A stretch of DNA of 64,000 nt, from the NCBI RefSeq assembly GCF_014805685.1, contig NC_060890.1:17649000-17712999 (forward strand), in the 5' to 3' direction. This stretch comes from Silurus meridionalis. Lineage: Eukaryota > Chordata > Actinopteri > Siluriformes > Siluridae. Under the pieces are notes generated by a model that was given only the letters and a program-made list of their open reading frames with translations, was not told the DNA's origin and did no database searches. How positions within the stretch are numbered: the first letter of the stretch is position 1; the number at the start of each line of letters is the position of its first letter. Positions 1 to 10,372 of this stretch are shown piece after piece. Both the position numbers and the translations under genes were made by a program.

Positions 1-139
1 TGAGCATTTGTGTGGTCATTTTGGAGGGAATATAATGCATATGCTATTTGTGAAATTGTCTTGTGATTTCCAATGAATCTTGGCATTCAATAATGTAGCA
101 TAATCTTCCCCTTCTTTCCCAACCCGCTGTCTTTTTCAG
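1..139 (+). other. nrxn1: End of upstream intron
   Basis: AT-rich intronic sequence ending in a pyrimidine-rich tract and the acceptor CTTTTTCAG just before the LNS2 exon. No other feature is visible. Confidence 0.8.
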
Positions 140-441
140 TGAGAGAGGAATATGTGGCGACCTTCAAGGGCTCGGAGTACTTCTGTTACGACCTCTCTCC
201 AAACCCCATCCAGAGCAGCAGCGATGAGATCACGCTGTCCTTCAAGACCCTGCAGCGCAACGGCTTGATGCTCCACACCGGCAAATCGGCTGACTACGTC
301 AACCTGGCGCTGAAGAACGGTGCCGTCTCTCTGGTCATCAACCTGGGCTCTGGGGCCTTCGAGGCCCTGGTTGAGCCCGTCAATGGAAAATTTAATGACA
401 ATGCCTGGCATGATGTGAAGGTTACCAGGAACCTCCGTCAG
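140..441 (+). CDS. nrxn1: Neurexin-1 exon: N-terminal two thirds of LNS2
   Basis: A 302-nt exon that enters with two bases of a split codon and leaves in phase 0. It encodes about 100 residues beginning [18 protein letters not shown] and ending VKVTRNLRQ, the first beta strands of the second laminin-neurexin-sex-hormone-binding-globulin (LNS2) domain. Landmarks include [25 protein letters not shown] and [11 protein letters not shown]. It is nearly identical to mammalian neurexin-1 and differs from neurexin-3 at the YFCYDL and NGLMLHT positions. The acceptor is TTTTTCAG and the donor is CAG followed by GTAACC. The donor abuts splice site 2, so this exon joins either to the SS2 exon or directly to the exon at 2711. 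An in-frame ATG at 151 and read-through past 441 are not biological ends. Confidence 0.96.
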
Positions 442-1413
442 GTAACCGCGCACAAAAGGCGGTGGTCGAGATTGGATAAAAATTATTTTTATCTATTTAA
501 GCTTTAAACAGGACGCTTTCTCTTGCTATAGGTTTAGGAGTAGATGCACTGTTAAGTATTTGTTGCGTTAAGTTGCACTAAAAATAGAAGTCATAAATCT
601 GCAATGGTTGCTTGGCCAGGAGTTGAAATGTTAATATCCATAATGTCCTGACATAAGAGCTTCTAACTCAGATTAATGATGTTAATGTGTAATAAAACCA
701 CAGGCAGGATAATAGACACCTTGTATTATTGCATCTAATAAGTAAGTAATCTTATAAAATAAGTAATTTAGTAGCACTATGTATAGAATGCATCTGTTGT
801 GAAGCCTTTTAAGATATAGGCAAGTTGCTGTGCTTCAATCCCATGAAAAGAATCTTAGGCTTGTGCACTACATTTGTATGCTAGAGCACAGTATAAATAG
901 AGTGAGGGGGGGATATCAATACTTTCCTAGAAGAGCATTACTCATCACATTATATCAAAATGCCAAGACAAGACATAAAGACCCGTCTAGTCTTTGGAGT
1001 TTCAAGATTTACAAGACATTTAATAATGACATGTATTGTGACAGTGAATGTAAAAATCCAGTTGTCAAATTATGGCAATGTTAGGCTTTGAGCTCGAGCA
1101 GTGTGTAAAACAGTGTGGGATCTATGGCAGGCTGGCTGAATTCCTGATAAAACAGCACTGGGAGCACTTTGGTGCAAAAACTCTAGTCTGCTTCTCCTCT
1201 CCTTCTCTTCCTTTGCTCTTTTCTAAATGTTACTAACCTGCTTTTTTGGGAAAAAGAAACTAACCTCTCATCCATGGAATGTGTCATTTACTAACCAATT
1301 ACCTCTTACTAACGTGCAACGCTGATGTACTAACCTTGGCAACAGACCATCTTTTTTGACTGAGGAATGGTGTTCTGTTTTTTAATTTCCTTTCTCCCCC
1401 CTTTTCCACAAAG
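442..1413 (+). other. nrxn1: Intron before SS2 exon, with ACTAAC cluster
   Basis: A 972-nt intron with no coding signal. Its last 180 nt hold five copies of the hexamer ACTAAC (starting 1232, 1259, 1290, 1308 and 1329), followed by a C/T-rich tract and the acceptor CCACAAAG at the SS2 exon. The rest is AT-rich unique sequence. Confidence 0.7.
1232..1334 (+). promoter_or_regulatory. Cluster of ACTAAC motifs upstream of SS2 exon
   Basis: Five exact ACTAAC hexamers lie within 103 nt, ending 79 nt before the SS2 acceptor. At uniform base composition about 0.03 would be expected in that span. ACUAAC is the core RNA motif of Quaking-type STAR proteins and is also the textbook branch-point consensus (UACUAAC). 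Four more exact copies lie downstream of the exon at 1857, 2296, 2320 and 2374, then four CTAAC repeats at 2421-2450. The sequence pattern is seen directly. A role in regulating SS2 inclusion is inference. Confidence 0.55.
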
Positions 1414-1458
1414 CACTCAGGCATTGGACACGCTATGGTAAACAAACTACATTGTTCG
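1414..1458 (+). CDS. nrxn1: Neurexin-1 alternative exon, splice site 2 (SS2)
   Basis: A 45-nt exon, phase 0 at both ends, encoding HSGIGHAMVNKLHCS, identical to the mammalian neurexin-1 SS2 insert as I know it. The acceptor is CCACAAAG and the full-length donor is TCG followed by GTAGAT. Inside the exon the sequence ATG|GTAAAC at 1437/1438 is a second donor, which would yield only HSGIGHAM (24 nt). Skipping, the short form and the long form all keep frame. In mammals the LNS2 loop carrying SS2 affects binding of partners such as neurexophilins and dystroglycan. The exon is far too short for ORF detection and was found by its peptide. Confidence 0.93.
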
Positions 1459-2710
1459 GTAGATATCATTCTAATTGTTTCTTAGTTTGGGTTTGCCGTG
1501 TGTCTATTTTCCTTTCTTTGAACCGTAGACATCAATACTTAACAAAAAAAGGGGAAACTGCGGTTGGTACTCTTTTACGCTTACTTCCCCCTCCCTGCCC
1601 AAATCCCTTTTTTACTTTATCTAAACATCTGTTTGATTTATCCCATTTTTTGTCCCGTCCATGTTTTAGAGTTACATTACCTCCTTACTGTTTTTTCTTT
1701 TTCTTTTTTGTGAAATGTTGCTCACCGGCTGGACTCAATTAGCTGGCTCAGTGTGTGTGTCATTGCTGCAGCAGCACCATGGGCCTTTACTTCGCATGGC
1801 GTTGATATTCGTCACCCCTTTACCTAACATCTCTGTATTGCATCACGCCATCTGAAACTAACAGGGGTGACTGCTTGGTGTTATTTTTCCTTTATTGTAT
1901 CTTGATTTTGCTTTCATATTCTAAGTGAGCAAGCTGCATGTACACTTACACACAAACACACACATATACGCTCTCTCCTGTGATTGGTCTCATTAGCTGT
2001 GCTCACTGTCTGTGGTCCTCTCTCTCTCTTTCTCTCTCTCCCTTGCTCTCCTTTTTTTCCTGTCAAATTTAAATCCCAGAAAATAATTGTTCTTTTCTCT
2101 TTTGTTTTTTATGCATGCAGGGAGGGAGAGATCATGAAGCCTGCTTCCCATTCAGTCAGAGCTGTGTGAAATGTGTGCGGCTCTAATTGCCTGTGCTTTC
2201 ATTCCTAACCCCTGTGGCATGCTGTGTCCTTTGTTTTACATTATATGGAAAGAAAAGACATGAAACGTAGTCAACATGCACTGTACATTAGCAGTACTAA
2301 CTTTTAGCACAAACATGCTACTAACACCATTTTTGTGTCTGCTGATTTATCTTTGTTTTCCAGTACTGGCAATACTAACACCGAGTGTGGGCCTCTGTGC
2401 CACTCACTCCCTCAACTAAGCTAACCTAACTCAACCTAACCTGATCTAACCCATACTGTGGGTCTGGCAGACTAGAACTGAACACCAAAATGGAACTATT
2501 TAAAGACAATTAAGTGCAATCTCTCCTTGCTGAAACAGACATGAAAATGGGTTTATTCTAAATCGACAGCTAAATATTGAACAAAGCATCAGAAGCGAAA
2601 AGCAAAAGAACTAATTTATCCAAATCCTTACGAGGGGGACTAAAGCCCTATGTCAGCATTCAAGTTATGTGTGAGTATAGCGTGTCCTTTCCCTGTGCTT
2701 TGTTGTCTAG
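1459..2710 (+). other. nrxn1: Intron after SS2 exon
   Basis: A 1252-nt intron without coding signal. It contains pyrimidine-rich stretches (about 1575-1705 and 2010-2110), four exact ACTAAC motifs between 1857 and 2379, a run of CTAAC repeats at 2421-2450, and one TGCATG (Rbfox-type) hexamer near 2112. It ends in the acceptor TTGTCTAG. Confidence 0.65.
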
Positions 2711-2872
2711 GTTACAATATCCGTGGATGGGATTCTCACCACCACTGGATATACACAAGAGGACTACACCATGCTAGGCTCTGATGACTTTTTCTATGTC
2801 GGGGGCAGCCCCAGCACTGCCGATTTGCCTGGATCTCCTGTTAGCAACAACTTTATGGGCTGCCTCAAAGAG
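2711..2872 (+). CDS. nrxn1: Neurexin-1 exon: LNS2, after splice site 2
   Basis: A 162-nt exon, 54 codons, phase 0 at both ends. It begins [19 protein letters not shown] and ends NNFMGCLKE. The segments [12 protein letters not shown] and [14 protein letters not shown] are invariant in vertebrate neurexins. The acceptor TTGTCTAG directly precedes GTTACA, and the donor is GAG followed by GTAAGC, a strong consensus. It joins to the 140-441 exon or to the SS2 exon upstream, and to the exon at 11278 downstream, where VVYKNND continues the last strands of LNS2. Confidence 0.96.
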
Positions 2873-3226
2873 GTAAGCGCAAAAACCACAAACACACAAA
2901 CATACAAACATACACTCGATGTTTAAACTTAGATATGTTATGCTGTATTATGACAATATTAGCCTTAATGCCAGTTTCACCAACACCACAAATCTACTAG
3001 TAATAAACTTCATATCAAATAATGCTTGCACACAGTTTTTTTTTTATATTTGCATATTTATTAAGATTCTGTTTCATGTATATTTTGGATATTTATATAA
3101 TGATATTTATAAAAAATAAAGGGATTCTGTTTTTTAACTGGAGATTAGCCCTATAAAACAATTCTGATCGTCCAGGTCTCAGATATCCTATCCTATCATG
3201 TTAACTGGTTAGTATTTTGCAACATA

Positions 3227-3276
<50 letters not shown>
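3227..3276 (+). repeat. (GAT)n microsatellite
   Basis: About 16 uninterrupted GAT units. Confidence 0.95.
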
Positions 3277-4740
3277 CCCAAGAAAGTGTTACAAAAGTGT
3301 CATCTTAAATTACTATACTGGCTAGTAGGCTAGTAAAAGAGGTGCAGTATAATAGCATCTAAAATCATTAGAACAAGTTTTGCTTTACTTGTGAGGGAAA
3401 CATAACAAGTAAACGAGCATCAATGGCATGGTAAAAAAGCTTGTTAGTTGGCTATTATTTATATTCAAGATAATGATCATTAGGAATTTCATCTAAGAAA
3501 TTATTGTAAAAAATCTGTCAAGGTTGCATTCTAGTTAGCGTTAGTAATAATTATTTATTTTTTTTTTTTAATTAATAAATAAATATGACTAAAATAAATC
3601 TCTGTCTTGTTTGTTAACTGGCAGGACTAAGCAATGAATTGGAATCAAGTTTGCTTATATTAGCCAGTTGGCTAACAGAATCTGTGGAAATACAAATTGT
3701 ATTTGCTAATGTTAATACTTTATTCCTCCATACATGGATTCAAAACATGTTCACAATCATCTCTAGTTTACGTAGGTAACCCTGGCTTCCTAAGGGAAAC
3801 AAGGCGCTTCATGAACAACGCTTTGGGGAATGCCTCCGCGTGTTCAAGCTCTGAATCACGTGTGAAATCTGTCCAATGGAAAGGCACGTTGTCACCGGCG
3901 GGGTGAGGTCACAACCAGGAAGCTATAAACGCACATGCGGTCTAGCATCTGAAGTGGAAGGAAAAGCTGCAGGGATGCAGCGAATTTGGCTTTAAAACAC
4001 AACATCTCTTTCCCTTAGGGAACCAGGGTTACATACGTAAACAAGAGACGTTTCCTTTAAGGAACTCAAGCTGCATTAACAATTCTTTGGGAATGAGAGT
4101 CCAATTCTGCCAGACTGACCAGTCTCTGCCTAGTGTGGATGGGCACAGCTTGGCTGGAGGACAGAGGAGCCATGAGTGGCCCTGAGGTTAAGGCTATAGA
4201 ACCTGACAAAGGTCAGCAGGGTGGACCAGCCCGCAGCGTTACAAAGGTCTTGGAGGCAACCACACTCCGAGTGGAGTGTGCTCTGACCCCGAAAGGTGCA
4301 GGGAGACCAGAGGACTCATAAGAGGATGATATAGCATCCACAATCCAGCTGCATAGGGTCTGCAGTTCTGTTCTGTGGACGTATAATGCTGGTTAAGCTT
4401 TTCATGGTCCGGGGCCTGAAAGGGAGAAGGATAGAATGCCTGCAGCACGACGGGTTGTGGGGAAACTACGAGCACCTTAAGAACATACCCCGATCTGGGG
4501 TAGAGAAAAGGCACTGGCAAGGTCCCGGACCCTCTTTAGGAAGGAGATAGCTAGAAGAAAAACAGTCTTGACTGTCAGAAACTTTAAAGGAACCTCGGGC
4601 AAGGGCTCAAAGTTAGGCTTAGACAGAGCCTCTAGAACAGGGGGTCTAGAACCAGTCAGAAACTGAGAGCCACATTTTTTACTGTGTTACCGCAAAGAGC
4701 CACATCATACACATGGGCACACATTAACATTACCCCCTTC

Positions 4741-4745
<5 letters not shown>

Positions 4746-4801
<56 letters not shown>
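4746..4801 (+). repeat. (CA)n microsatellite
   Basis: 28 AC/CA units inside the hAT remnant. Confidence 0.95.
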
Positions 4802-4803
<2 letters not shown>

Positions 4804-4991
4804 CTGCTCAGCCAGATTTATTGTAAATGTCACACACCAACATAATGACAGAAATTGATTCCTACAGTTCTAAGACCACAGGACAGTCATTTTCAACAAT
4901 GAACACTGCACTGCCTCACACACAAACTCCAAGTCTAGAAACAAAAATATAATAATTTACAATAGTGTTTTTCTTTTACTATGCATGTTAC

Positions 4992-5192
4992 CTAGTGGGA
5001 CTTTTGACATTCCTTGCTTTGAACTATCCCCTTCAAATCTGGCTCGTATTCCGTTGTTGCCATTCGAAGCAATTCTTTTACATGGGTGTCAGTCAGAACA
5101 GATTGATGCTTTGATTTCACGTGTTTCAGGGTAGAAAACAAGGATTTTGTTTGTGTTTTTTTTATGTGCGTGTTCACTTCGCTTGAGTTCAA
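4992..5192 (-). pseudogene. hAT transposase C-terminal fragment
   Basis: About 66 codons on the minus strand: KTQTKSLFSTLKHVKSKH, then LTDTHVKELLRMATTEYEPD and a short tail. This resembles the C-terminal hAT dimerisation segment shared with domesticated BED/SCAN-type vertebrate genes. No upstream catalytic region is present in the element, so it is a relic. Confidence 0.65.
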
Positions 5193-5238
5193 TACGGTAT
5201 TTTCGTCAAATGCGCATGTGCCTGAGATGAATATACCG

Positions 5239-5651
5239 CAGCGGTGGGCAATTAATTTTTACAAGGGGCCACATGAGAAACCTGAATTGTGTCAGAGGGC
5301 CACACCAACGATAATATTTTAGGGATGCACCAAAATGAAAATTCAATTCAAAAGTCAATGAAATCCATAATTTTTTGTGTTATGCCTTTTGCCTCGGCAC
5401 CATCACTGGAAAACTTTCCTGCCTTTTCAAAAACGTCTCATATTTAGAATGGCAGTTGGGATGTTTGGATTTCAGGTGATAAATTAAACCCGACGAGGAG
5501 AAACTCTTTGCAGATACAGCCCCTCTTGAAATTTCAGCATTGCATGTTTTGCAAATCACTATCCGCACACCGCAGACATGTTGGCTCTTATCCAGATAAC
5601 CATGTGCTGGCTGTGCTTTTTTATTGCGTCATTACAATTGTGTTTCGTCTG
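5239..5651 (-). mobile_element. Second hAT-like insertion nested in the first
   Basis: A 413-bp segment beginning CAGCGGTGGGCAA and ending CTG is flanked by perfect 8-bp repeats ATATACCG (5231-5238 and 5652-5659), the target-duplication length of hAT elements. Its left portion (GGGCCACATGAGAAACC, GAGGGCCACACCAACG) resembles hAT termini common in vertebrates. The two ends share little beyond CAG/CTG, so the element may be a composite or deletion derivative. It carries the BED zinc-finger fragment at 5568-5380. A GGGATGCACC motif near 5323 may mark yet another hAT end. Confidence 0.55.
5380..5568 (-). pseudogene. BED-type zinc finger fragment of hAT transposase
   Basis: About 62 codons on the minus strand with CKTCNAEISRG, SSSGLIYHLKSKHP and KYETFLKRQ. 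The Cx2C pair and the HLKSKH pair form the zinc ligands of a BED finger, the DNA-binding module at the N terminus of many hAT transposases. The rest of the transposase is absent in this segment. Non-functional relic. Confidence 0.75.
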
Positions 5652-5905
5652 ATATACCGCAAAGTTTCCCAGTAGGGGCAAGCTCATTTAACAAACAAAC
5701 ACAAACTTCGATATGAACGTAAGAGCCGTATGAAACCAGCCAAAGAGCCGCATGCGGCTCGTGAGCCGCGGGTTGGACACCCCTGCTCTAGAACAACGGC
5801 CAGGTCCCACACAGGCACTCTACGTTGCATCCGAGGCCTCAGCCTTTGGGTGCCTAGGGGAAAACGTGTCAATAAAGGGTGCCCAGAGACTGAACCGACC
5901 AGGAG

Positions 5906-6205
5906 TTAACTGGGTCCAACTGGTGGAGCTCGCAATAGCCAACATATACTTACGATAGCCAACACATAAACTTTCAGGGTGGAAGGAGGCAACCTTGTAG
6001 AGAACTGTCCCTGAAGAAACTCAAGCACTGAACCGACCAGGCAGTTAACTGGGTCCAACTGGTGGTGTTCGCACCACACAGCGAACAGGCACCATTTCAC
6101 AGTGTACAACCTCCTCATGGAGGGAGCCCTGGATTGGAGAATGTTTTCCACTACCTCAGCAGAGAGACCAATAACTAAGAGCAGTGCCACAGCCACAGCG
6201 TCCAT
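5906..6205 (-). pseudogene. Tyrosine recombinase N-terminal fragment (DIRS-like)
   Basis: A minus-strand fragment of about 99 residues. Its first 80 or so match the SAM-like N-terminal domain of fish DIRS/Ngaro-type tyrosine recombinases. Landmarks are ILQSRAPSMRRLYTVKW, WCEHHQLDPVNC, VGSVLEFLQ and STLKVYVLAIVSI. The catalytic domain with the R-H-R-Y residues is not intact: it would lie further left, where the hAT element at 4638-5785 interrupts the element. No function is expected. Confidence 0.75.
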
Positions 6206-6510
6206 AACTCTGGGCAGGGGTGAACCAATGTGCCCCCTGCCTAGGAGGGAAGATCCCTCATGGGAGGAATCTTTTAAGAAGGTTGCTTAAGAAGGGCTAC
6301 CTGGTCCACAAACCATGGTCTGCCCAGCCACTGTGGGGCCACAAGGATGAGACAGACTCCATCCCTGCAAACTCTCTCCAGAACTTCCGGTAGCAGCGCA
6401 ACAGGTGGAAAGGCATACAGGTGCTGCCTCGGCCATGCCAGTACCAGGGTGTCCAGCCCAGAAGGGGCTGGGTGAGTAAGGGGACCACACAGGGAACAGT
6501 GTGATGTATC

Positions 6511-6858
6511 TTAAGTCACAAACAAGTTCACTTGTGCTCTGTAAAACTTTCTCCATATCTGCTTGACCACGTCTGGTGGAGCCTCAATTCCCCAGGCCTC
6601 TGCCCTTGCCTTGACAGGGCGTCTGCTCCATGGATGAAGCACCCTGGTATATATGCTACTCTTATAGCAGTTTCCCTTAGGCCCACAGGACGATCTGATG
6701 TGCCAGCCTGTAAAAGGGACGAGAATGCAGACCCCCCTGATTGTTGATGTAGGAGATGTGTTGTCTGTATGGATCAACATGAGGTGGTCCCTCAGGTCTG
6801 GGAGACAGTGCTTCAGAGCTAGAAGCATGGTTTCACAGACCTTGGGCAGAGCGGCCAC
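6511..6858 (-). pseudogene. RNase H fragment of DIRS-like element
   Basis: A minus-strand remnant starting ALPKVCETMLLALKHCLPDL and containing LIHTDNTSPTSTI, the degenerate RNase H core, then KQIWRKFYRAQVNLFVT, typical of the linker after RNase H in fish DIRS-like polyproteins. Middle portions have shifted frame. It lies just upstream, in element orientation, of the recombinase fragment. Confidence 0.7.
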
Positions 6859-7994
6859 TCATGACCGCCCTCATCCTGTGTGGGAGGCATCTGTCATTAG
6901 CATCACATGATGACAAGGAGCTCCCAACACTGGGCCCTGAGACAGGAACCCCGGTTCTCTCCACATGTCTAATGCCCGTAAGGCTCACAACGTGACCTTC
7001 ATTGTGCAGAGTGGGTTGCCCTTCTGGGAGAATTCCCTGTGCAAAGGAAGGATAGAAATGTGGGAGTAAGCTTCCTTCAGATCTCTCTTGACAAACAAGT
7101 CCTTAGATCTGATTTGAGTTGTTGACACAGCTCGAGTTCCTGAAAGGGAACACAGGTCTGATTTTTAAGCCACACTCACCCAGAGCTTCTCTTACTTGTA
7201 TTTCCATTTATGGATTAAAATGCACCTTCTGTAGTGCATGCATGCGCATTTCCTTTGCAATTGACACACACACATGCACACACACACGCACACCTTTACA
7301 CATTATGGTTGCATAATTTTTCTCTGCCCTGTAAAACACCATCCATATGCATCAACAACTGAGAGAATTATTTATCAGTCTGTGCTGCTGTTTTAGTGCA
7401 GGGCCCATAAGCTCCCTCCGACACACACCCAGCACAGCTGAAATGCATTCACTAATTAATATTACTGATGAGGTTGCCTCACATCTGAACACTGCTAATT
7501 TGAAAATAGGTCACAGATCGTCAACAGCAGCAGTAATAAACAAAATAAACAAGAGCATGACAAACAGGATAAATAACCTTTCAGACTAAGAGGAAGCTAA
7601 AGGTTTGACTAATAGGGTAAATAAGCTTTCTATTAGTGGAAAAGCTTCCTCTGTGGGATGCTCAGTGACAGAAAAGAAACATGAATGGGAAAATTGTGCT
7701 AGTATAGATGGGCATCCATCTGGTGTTCCAGTTGCAGAAATATATTTCAGTTATTCAGAAATCTGGTCTGTTGAGCTGCATTCAATGCTGTTATAAAAAG
7801 CCTTGATAGGGACCCATCTGTGACCACATTAGTTATGAATGTACAAAGTTTTAAACCAGCACACATATACATACTGACAGCCACCGTCCTGGCTATAGAA
7901 TACTGTATGGTTTGTCCAATGTGTTGCTTCGTAACTAGCACTTCCTGATAACATACATGCATGGTGGAAGAACTGTTCTTTTAAAATAATTATA

Positions 7995-7995
<1 letters not shown>

Positions 7996-8038
<43 letters not shown>

Positions 8039-8041
8039 AAT
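7996..8041 (+). repeat. (AAT)n microsatellite
   Basis: Trinucleotide array with one interruption. Confidence 0.85.
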
Positions 8042-8263
8042 TTGAATCACCTCAAAGGTCTGAGTTTGTCATAGTTAAGGAGTTAAGAGGTACATAGGTA
8101 CCTGAAATCACCTTTACCTTGGATAAATTCACTGTTATTTACACTTATTTTGATATTGCTTAATTTCGTGATGATGTGCTGTGAGTCATTCTGTTCTATC
8201 TCAATTTGGATCATAGTTTTAAAAATTCTTTAAATAGAATGTTGAATAGAATGTTTTCTGCTT

Positions 8264-8345
8264 TTAATTCAACTCAGCCATATTTGTATAGATCTTTTTA
8301 ACAATGGATATTGTTTTCTATAGTTAACAATGACGATTAGTACAA
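8264..8345 (+). repeat. Degraded copy of interspersed repeat also at 62578
   Basis: TATTTGTATAGATCTTTTTAAC followed by a GGATATTG block resembles, with differences, the head of the repeat at 62578-62835 (TTTATTTGTATAATGCTTTT). Only the first ~80 bp can be matched. Confidence 0.35.
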
Positions 8346-10372
8346 CATAAAAAGAATTTTATCTTCTGCTTAAATCCTTATAGGCCGCCCCTTATAAGCA
8401 TGATAGGCCACATGTATGTAATTGAAAGGTCCCTAAATAGGAGAGCAATTTGGATATAGCTGCAGTTTCTGTCTAGTTTTTGTTTAATTAATTATTTGTT
8501 CCAATTCTCTGAAAAATGGCTTTAGCTTGACTGAGAATCTTTTGGAGAGGAAAAAGCCTAGCTTTCACCACATCAAATAAAGTAGACAGAAAAGAAATAC
8601 CATTCCCATTTCTCACTAATTACAGCCCAAAATCCTTCTACTGTCTTCTGCCTTGAACTGAAATAAAAAAAATCCATGATCCCAGTCATTTTGTTGTTTT
8701 GTGGCTTTCTCAGAAATTAGTTCATTAAGAGTCAACTTTCTTTGTAAACTAAATCCAATTGGATCAAATGAAATAAACTGAATTGAATTGATCCCCAAAG
8801 AACAGTTGTTAGTTCGGTATATTGAGCATAATTTTTTATATCAATGGTAAATACATACAAACTGTACATAAATCAAATAAATAATCATGCAGACATGGCA
8901 GTAGCATCAAGGAATTATGTTTTTTTCCCCTTATTATTTAACATTTTGAAACAGTTTGAACTCATTCTAAGACCAAACAAGACAAAAAGAAACACCTCAG
9001 GCATGCTGATTAAAGATTTGGGTTGTTAATGACACAGATATGTTGATTAGGTCATTGCTAAGATCAGACAAGTAGCTTTAGGTACAACTCAACTGTGTAT
9101 CATCATATTGACACACATGACCAAATGAGATGCATGTTTTAGGCTCAGCAAAGGCTCTTTAAAGCTAAAGCCTTCATCTCACAAGCAGCACACAAGAAAT
9201 CAATGAGTGTGTTTGTCAGGGCGTGAAGATCAGGATGCAGCAGAAGTCTGGACTGGTACCATCGGTAGCGCTCTGTCCTCTCGTTCACATGTAATCCCTT
9301 TGTTGGGCCATGTTGAATGATATCATTTTTCCAGATTAGAGGGGCTATGCAAGGTCTTAAACCTGTCAACACAAACATGATAATCCTTCATACCCTGCCA
9401 ATATACCACAGCAAGAAGATTTTAGACTTTTAGATCTTCATTTCTACTCATTCACACTAATCATTATTTTATATGTTCACAAACACAACAGTGGTATTTT
9501 CTAATTATTTAATTGTTTGTGAATGTATTACAGGTTTTTTTTAACCATAGTTGTATCTGTATCTCGGTGGTTGTATCTGTATAGAATTTATTGTATCCAT
9601 AAATCAATGGTTTTATCTTACTTTGGCTATCCTCAAAAGTTCACATAATACTGATACACATGGAGTCCTGTTCTTATTCCTGCTGCAACCCTCTCTGATT
9701 CAATCCCCTTTAAAGACACAGTATTTTAATAGATTTAGGTTGTAGTTTTCTCAGAGTTTATGAAGCGCACAAAGTGGACAGGTCACTAAAGGAAGTAAAG
9801 TAAAGAAAAAACGTGTGGTTTGTTAATTGCAAGAATGGCTTTAGTGCCTGGCTTTGTGATCGACATTTCTGAAGCATCATCAGTGTCCCTTTATTGTAGT
9901 CACATTCCATTATCTCTTTTTCTTTAGCTCGAGTGAAATTGAAATGGAATTCAAAAGGGGGTGGGGTATTGAGCGCTTCACAGATTGGGTCAAAAATCAT
10001 AGCATTTTAGCCATGTGGAGAAAAAAAAAAGCATTTAGACAAAAATAAAATCTCAACCAACTGGAGCCTTTTTAAAAAGCAAATGGATATTATGTCAAAT
10101 TACACTAGTGCAATCTCACACACCACATTGTTTTATCACTTATTAATACAGATCCAAATACAGATACAAAAGGCTTTTGTTTTTTTTTAGATTTTCTATT
10201 ATGTAATTCATGTCTGGTTTCATACACAACAAAGAATTTTTTTTACTCATTCGGCTAACAGATTAATGTAATGTGTTGTCACTGTATGAAGTTTGTATTC
10301 GGTGAAACTTTTTACTTATTACATTTAAATTTATATTGTCAGGGTCATACTCTATAATTTTTAATAATACAT

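Larger units (their letters stand above)
4638..5785 (-). mobile_element. hAT-family DNA transposon remnant with 8-bp target duplication
   Basis: The element starts CAGGGGGTC and ends GGACACCCCTG, an imperfect terminal inverted repeat. It is flanked by perfect 8-bp duplications CTCTAGAA at 4630-4637 and 5786-5793, which fit the nTCTAGAn preference of Charlie-type hAT elements. Next to the right terminus is a GAGCCGCATGCGGCTC palindrome. At 5192-4992 on the minus strand is a fragment with LTDTHVKELLRMATTEYEPD, typical of the C-terminal dimerisation region of hAT transposases. It inserted into the DIRS-like element and is itself interrupted (5239-5651). Confidence 0.85.
3768..7165 (-). mobile_element. 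Decayed DIRS-like tyrosine-recombinase retroelement
   Basis: Minus-strand coding remnants occur in the order expected of DIRS-type elements. A retroviral-like RNase H region (6858-6511) contains LIHTDNTS, whose Asp matches a catalytic residue. A broken stretch follows at 6556-6297. Next is a tyrosine-recombinase N-terminal domain (6205-5906) with APSMRRLYTVKWCLFAVWC and LPPSTLKVYVLAI. The + strand left edge has an inverted pair (3768-3806 against 4010-4043) built on the motif GTAACCCTGG...CCTAAGGGAA. A related palindromic motif (GTTCCTGAAAGGGAAC) lies near 7137-7155. All frames contain stops. Boundaries are approximate. A near-exact repeat (5889-5935 and 6028-6074) shows an internal duplication of about 140 bp. 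Confidence 0.75.

Noticed and set aside
4239..4520. Minus-strand 93-codon ORF as a gene
   Set aside because: Lies in the DIRS-like element remnant and shows no recognisable domain.
9145..9378. Minus-strand ORF of 77 codons with a Cys-rich end
   Set aside because: No similarity recognised, no splice context, in AT-rich intron; chance ORF.
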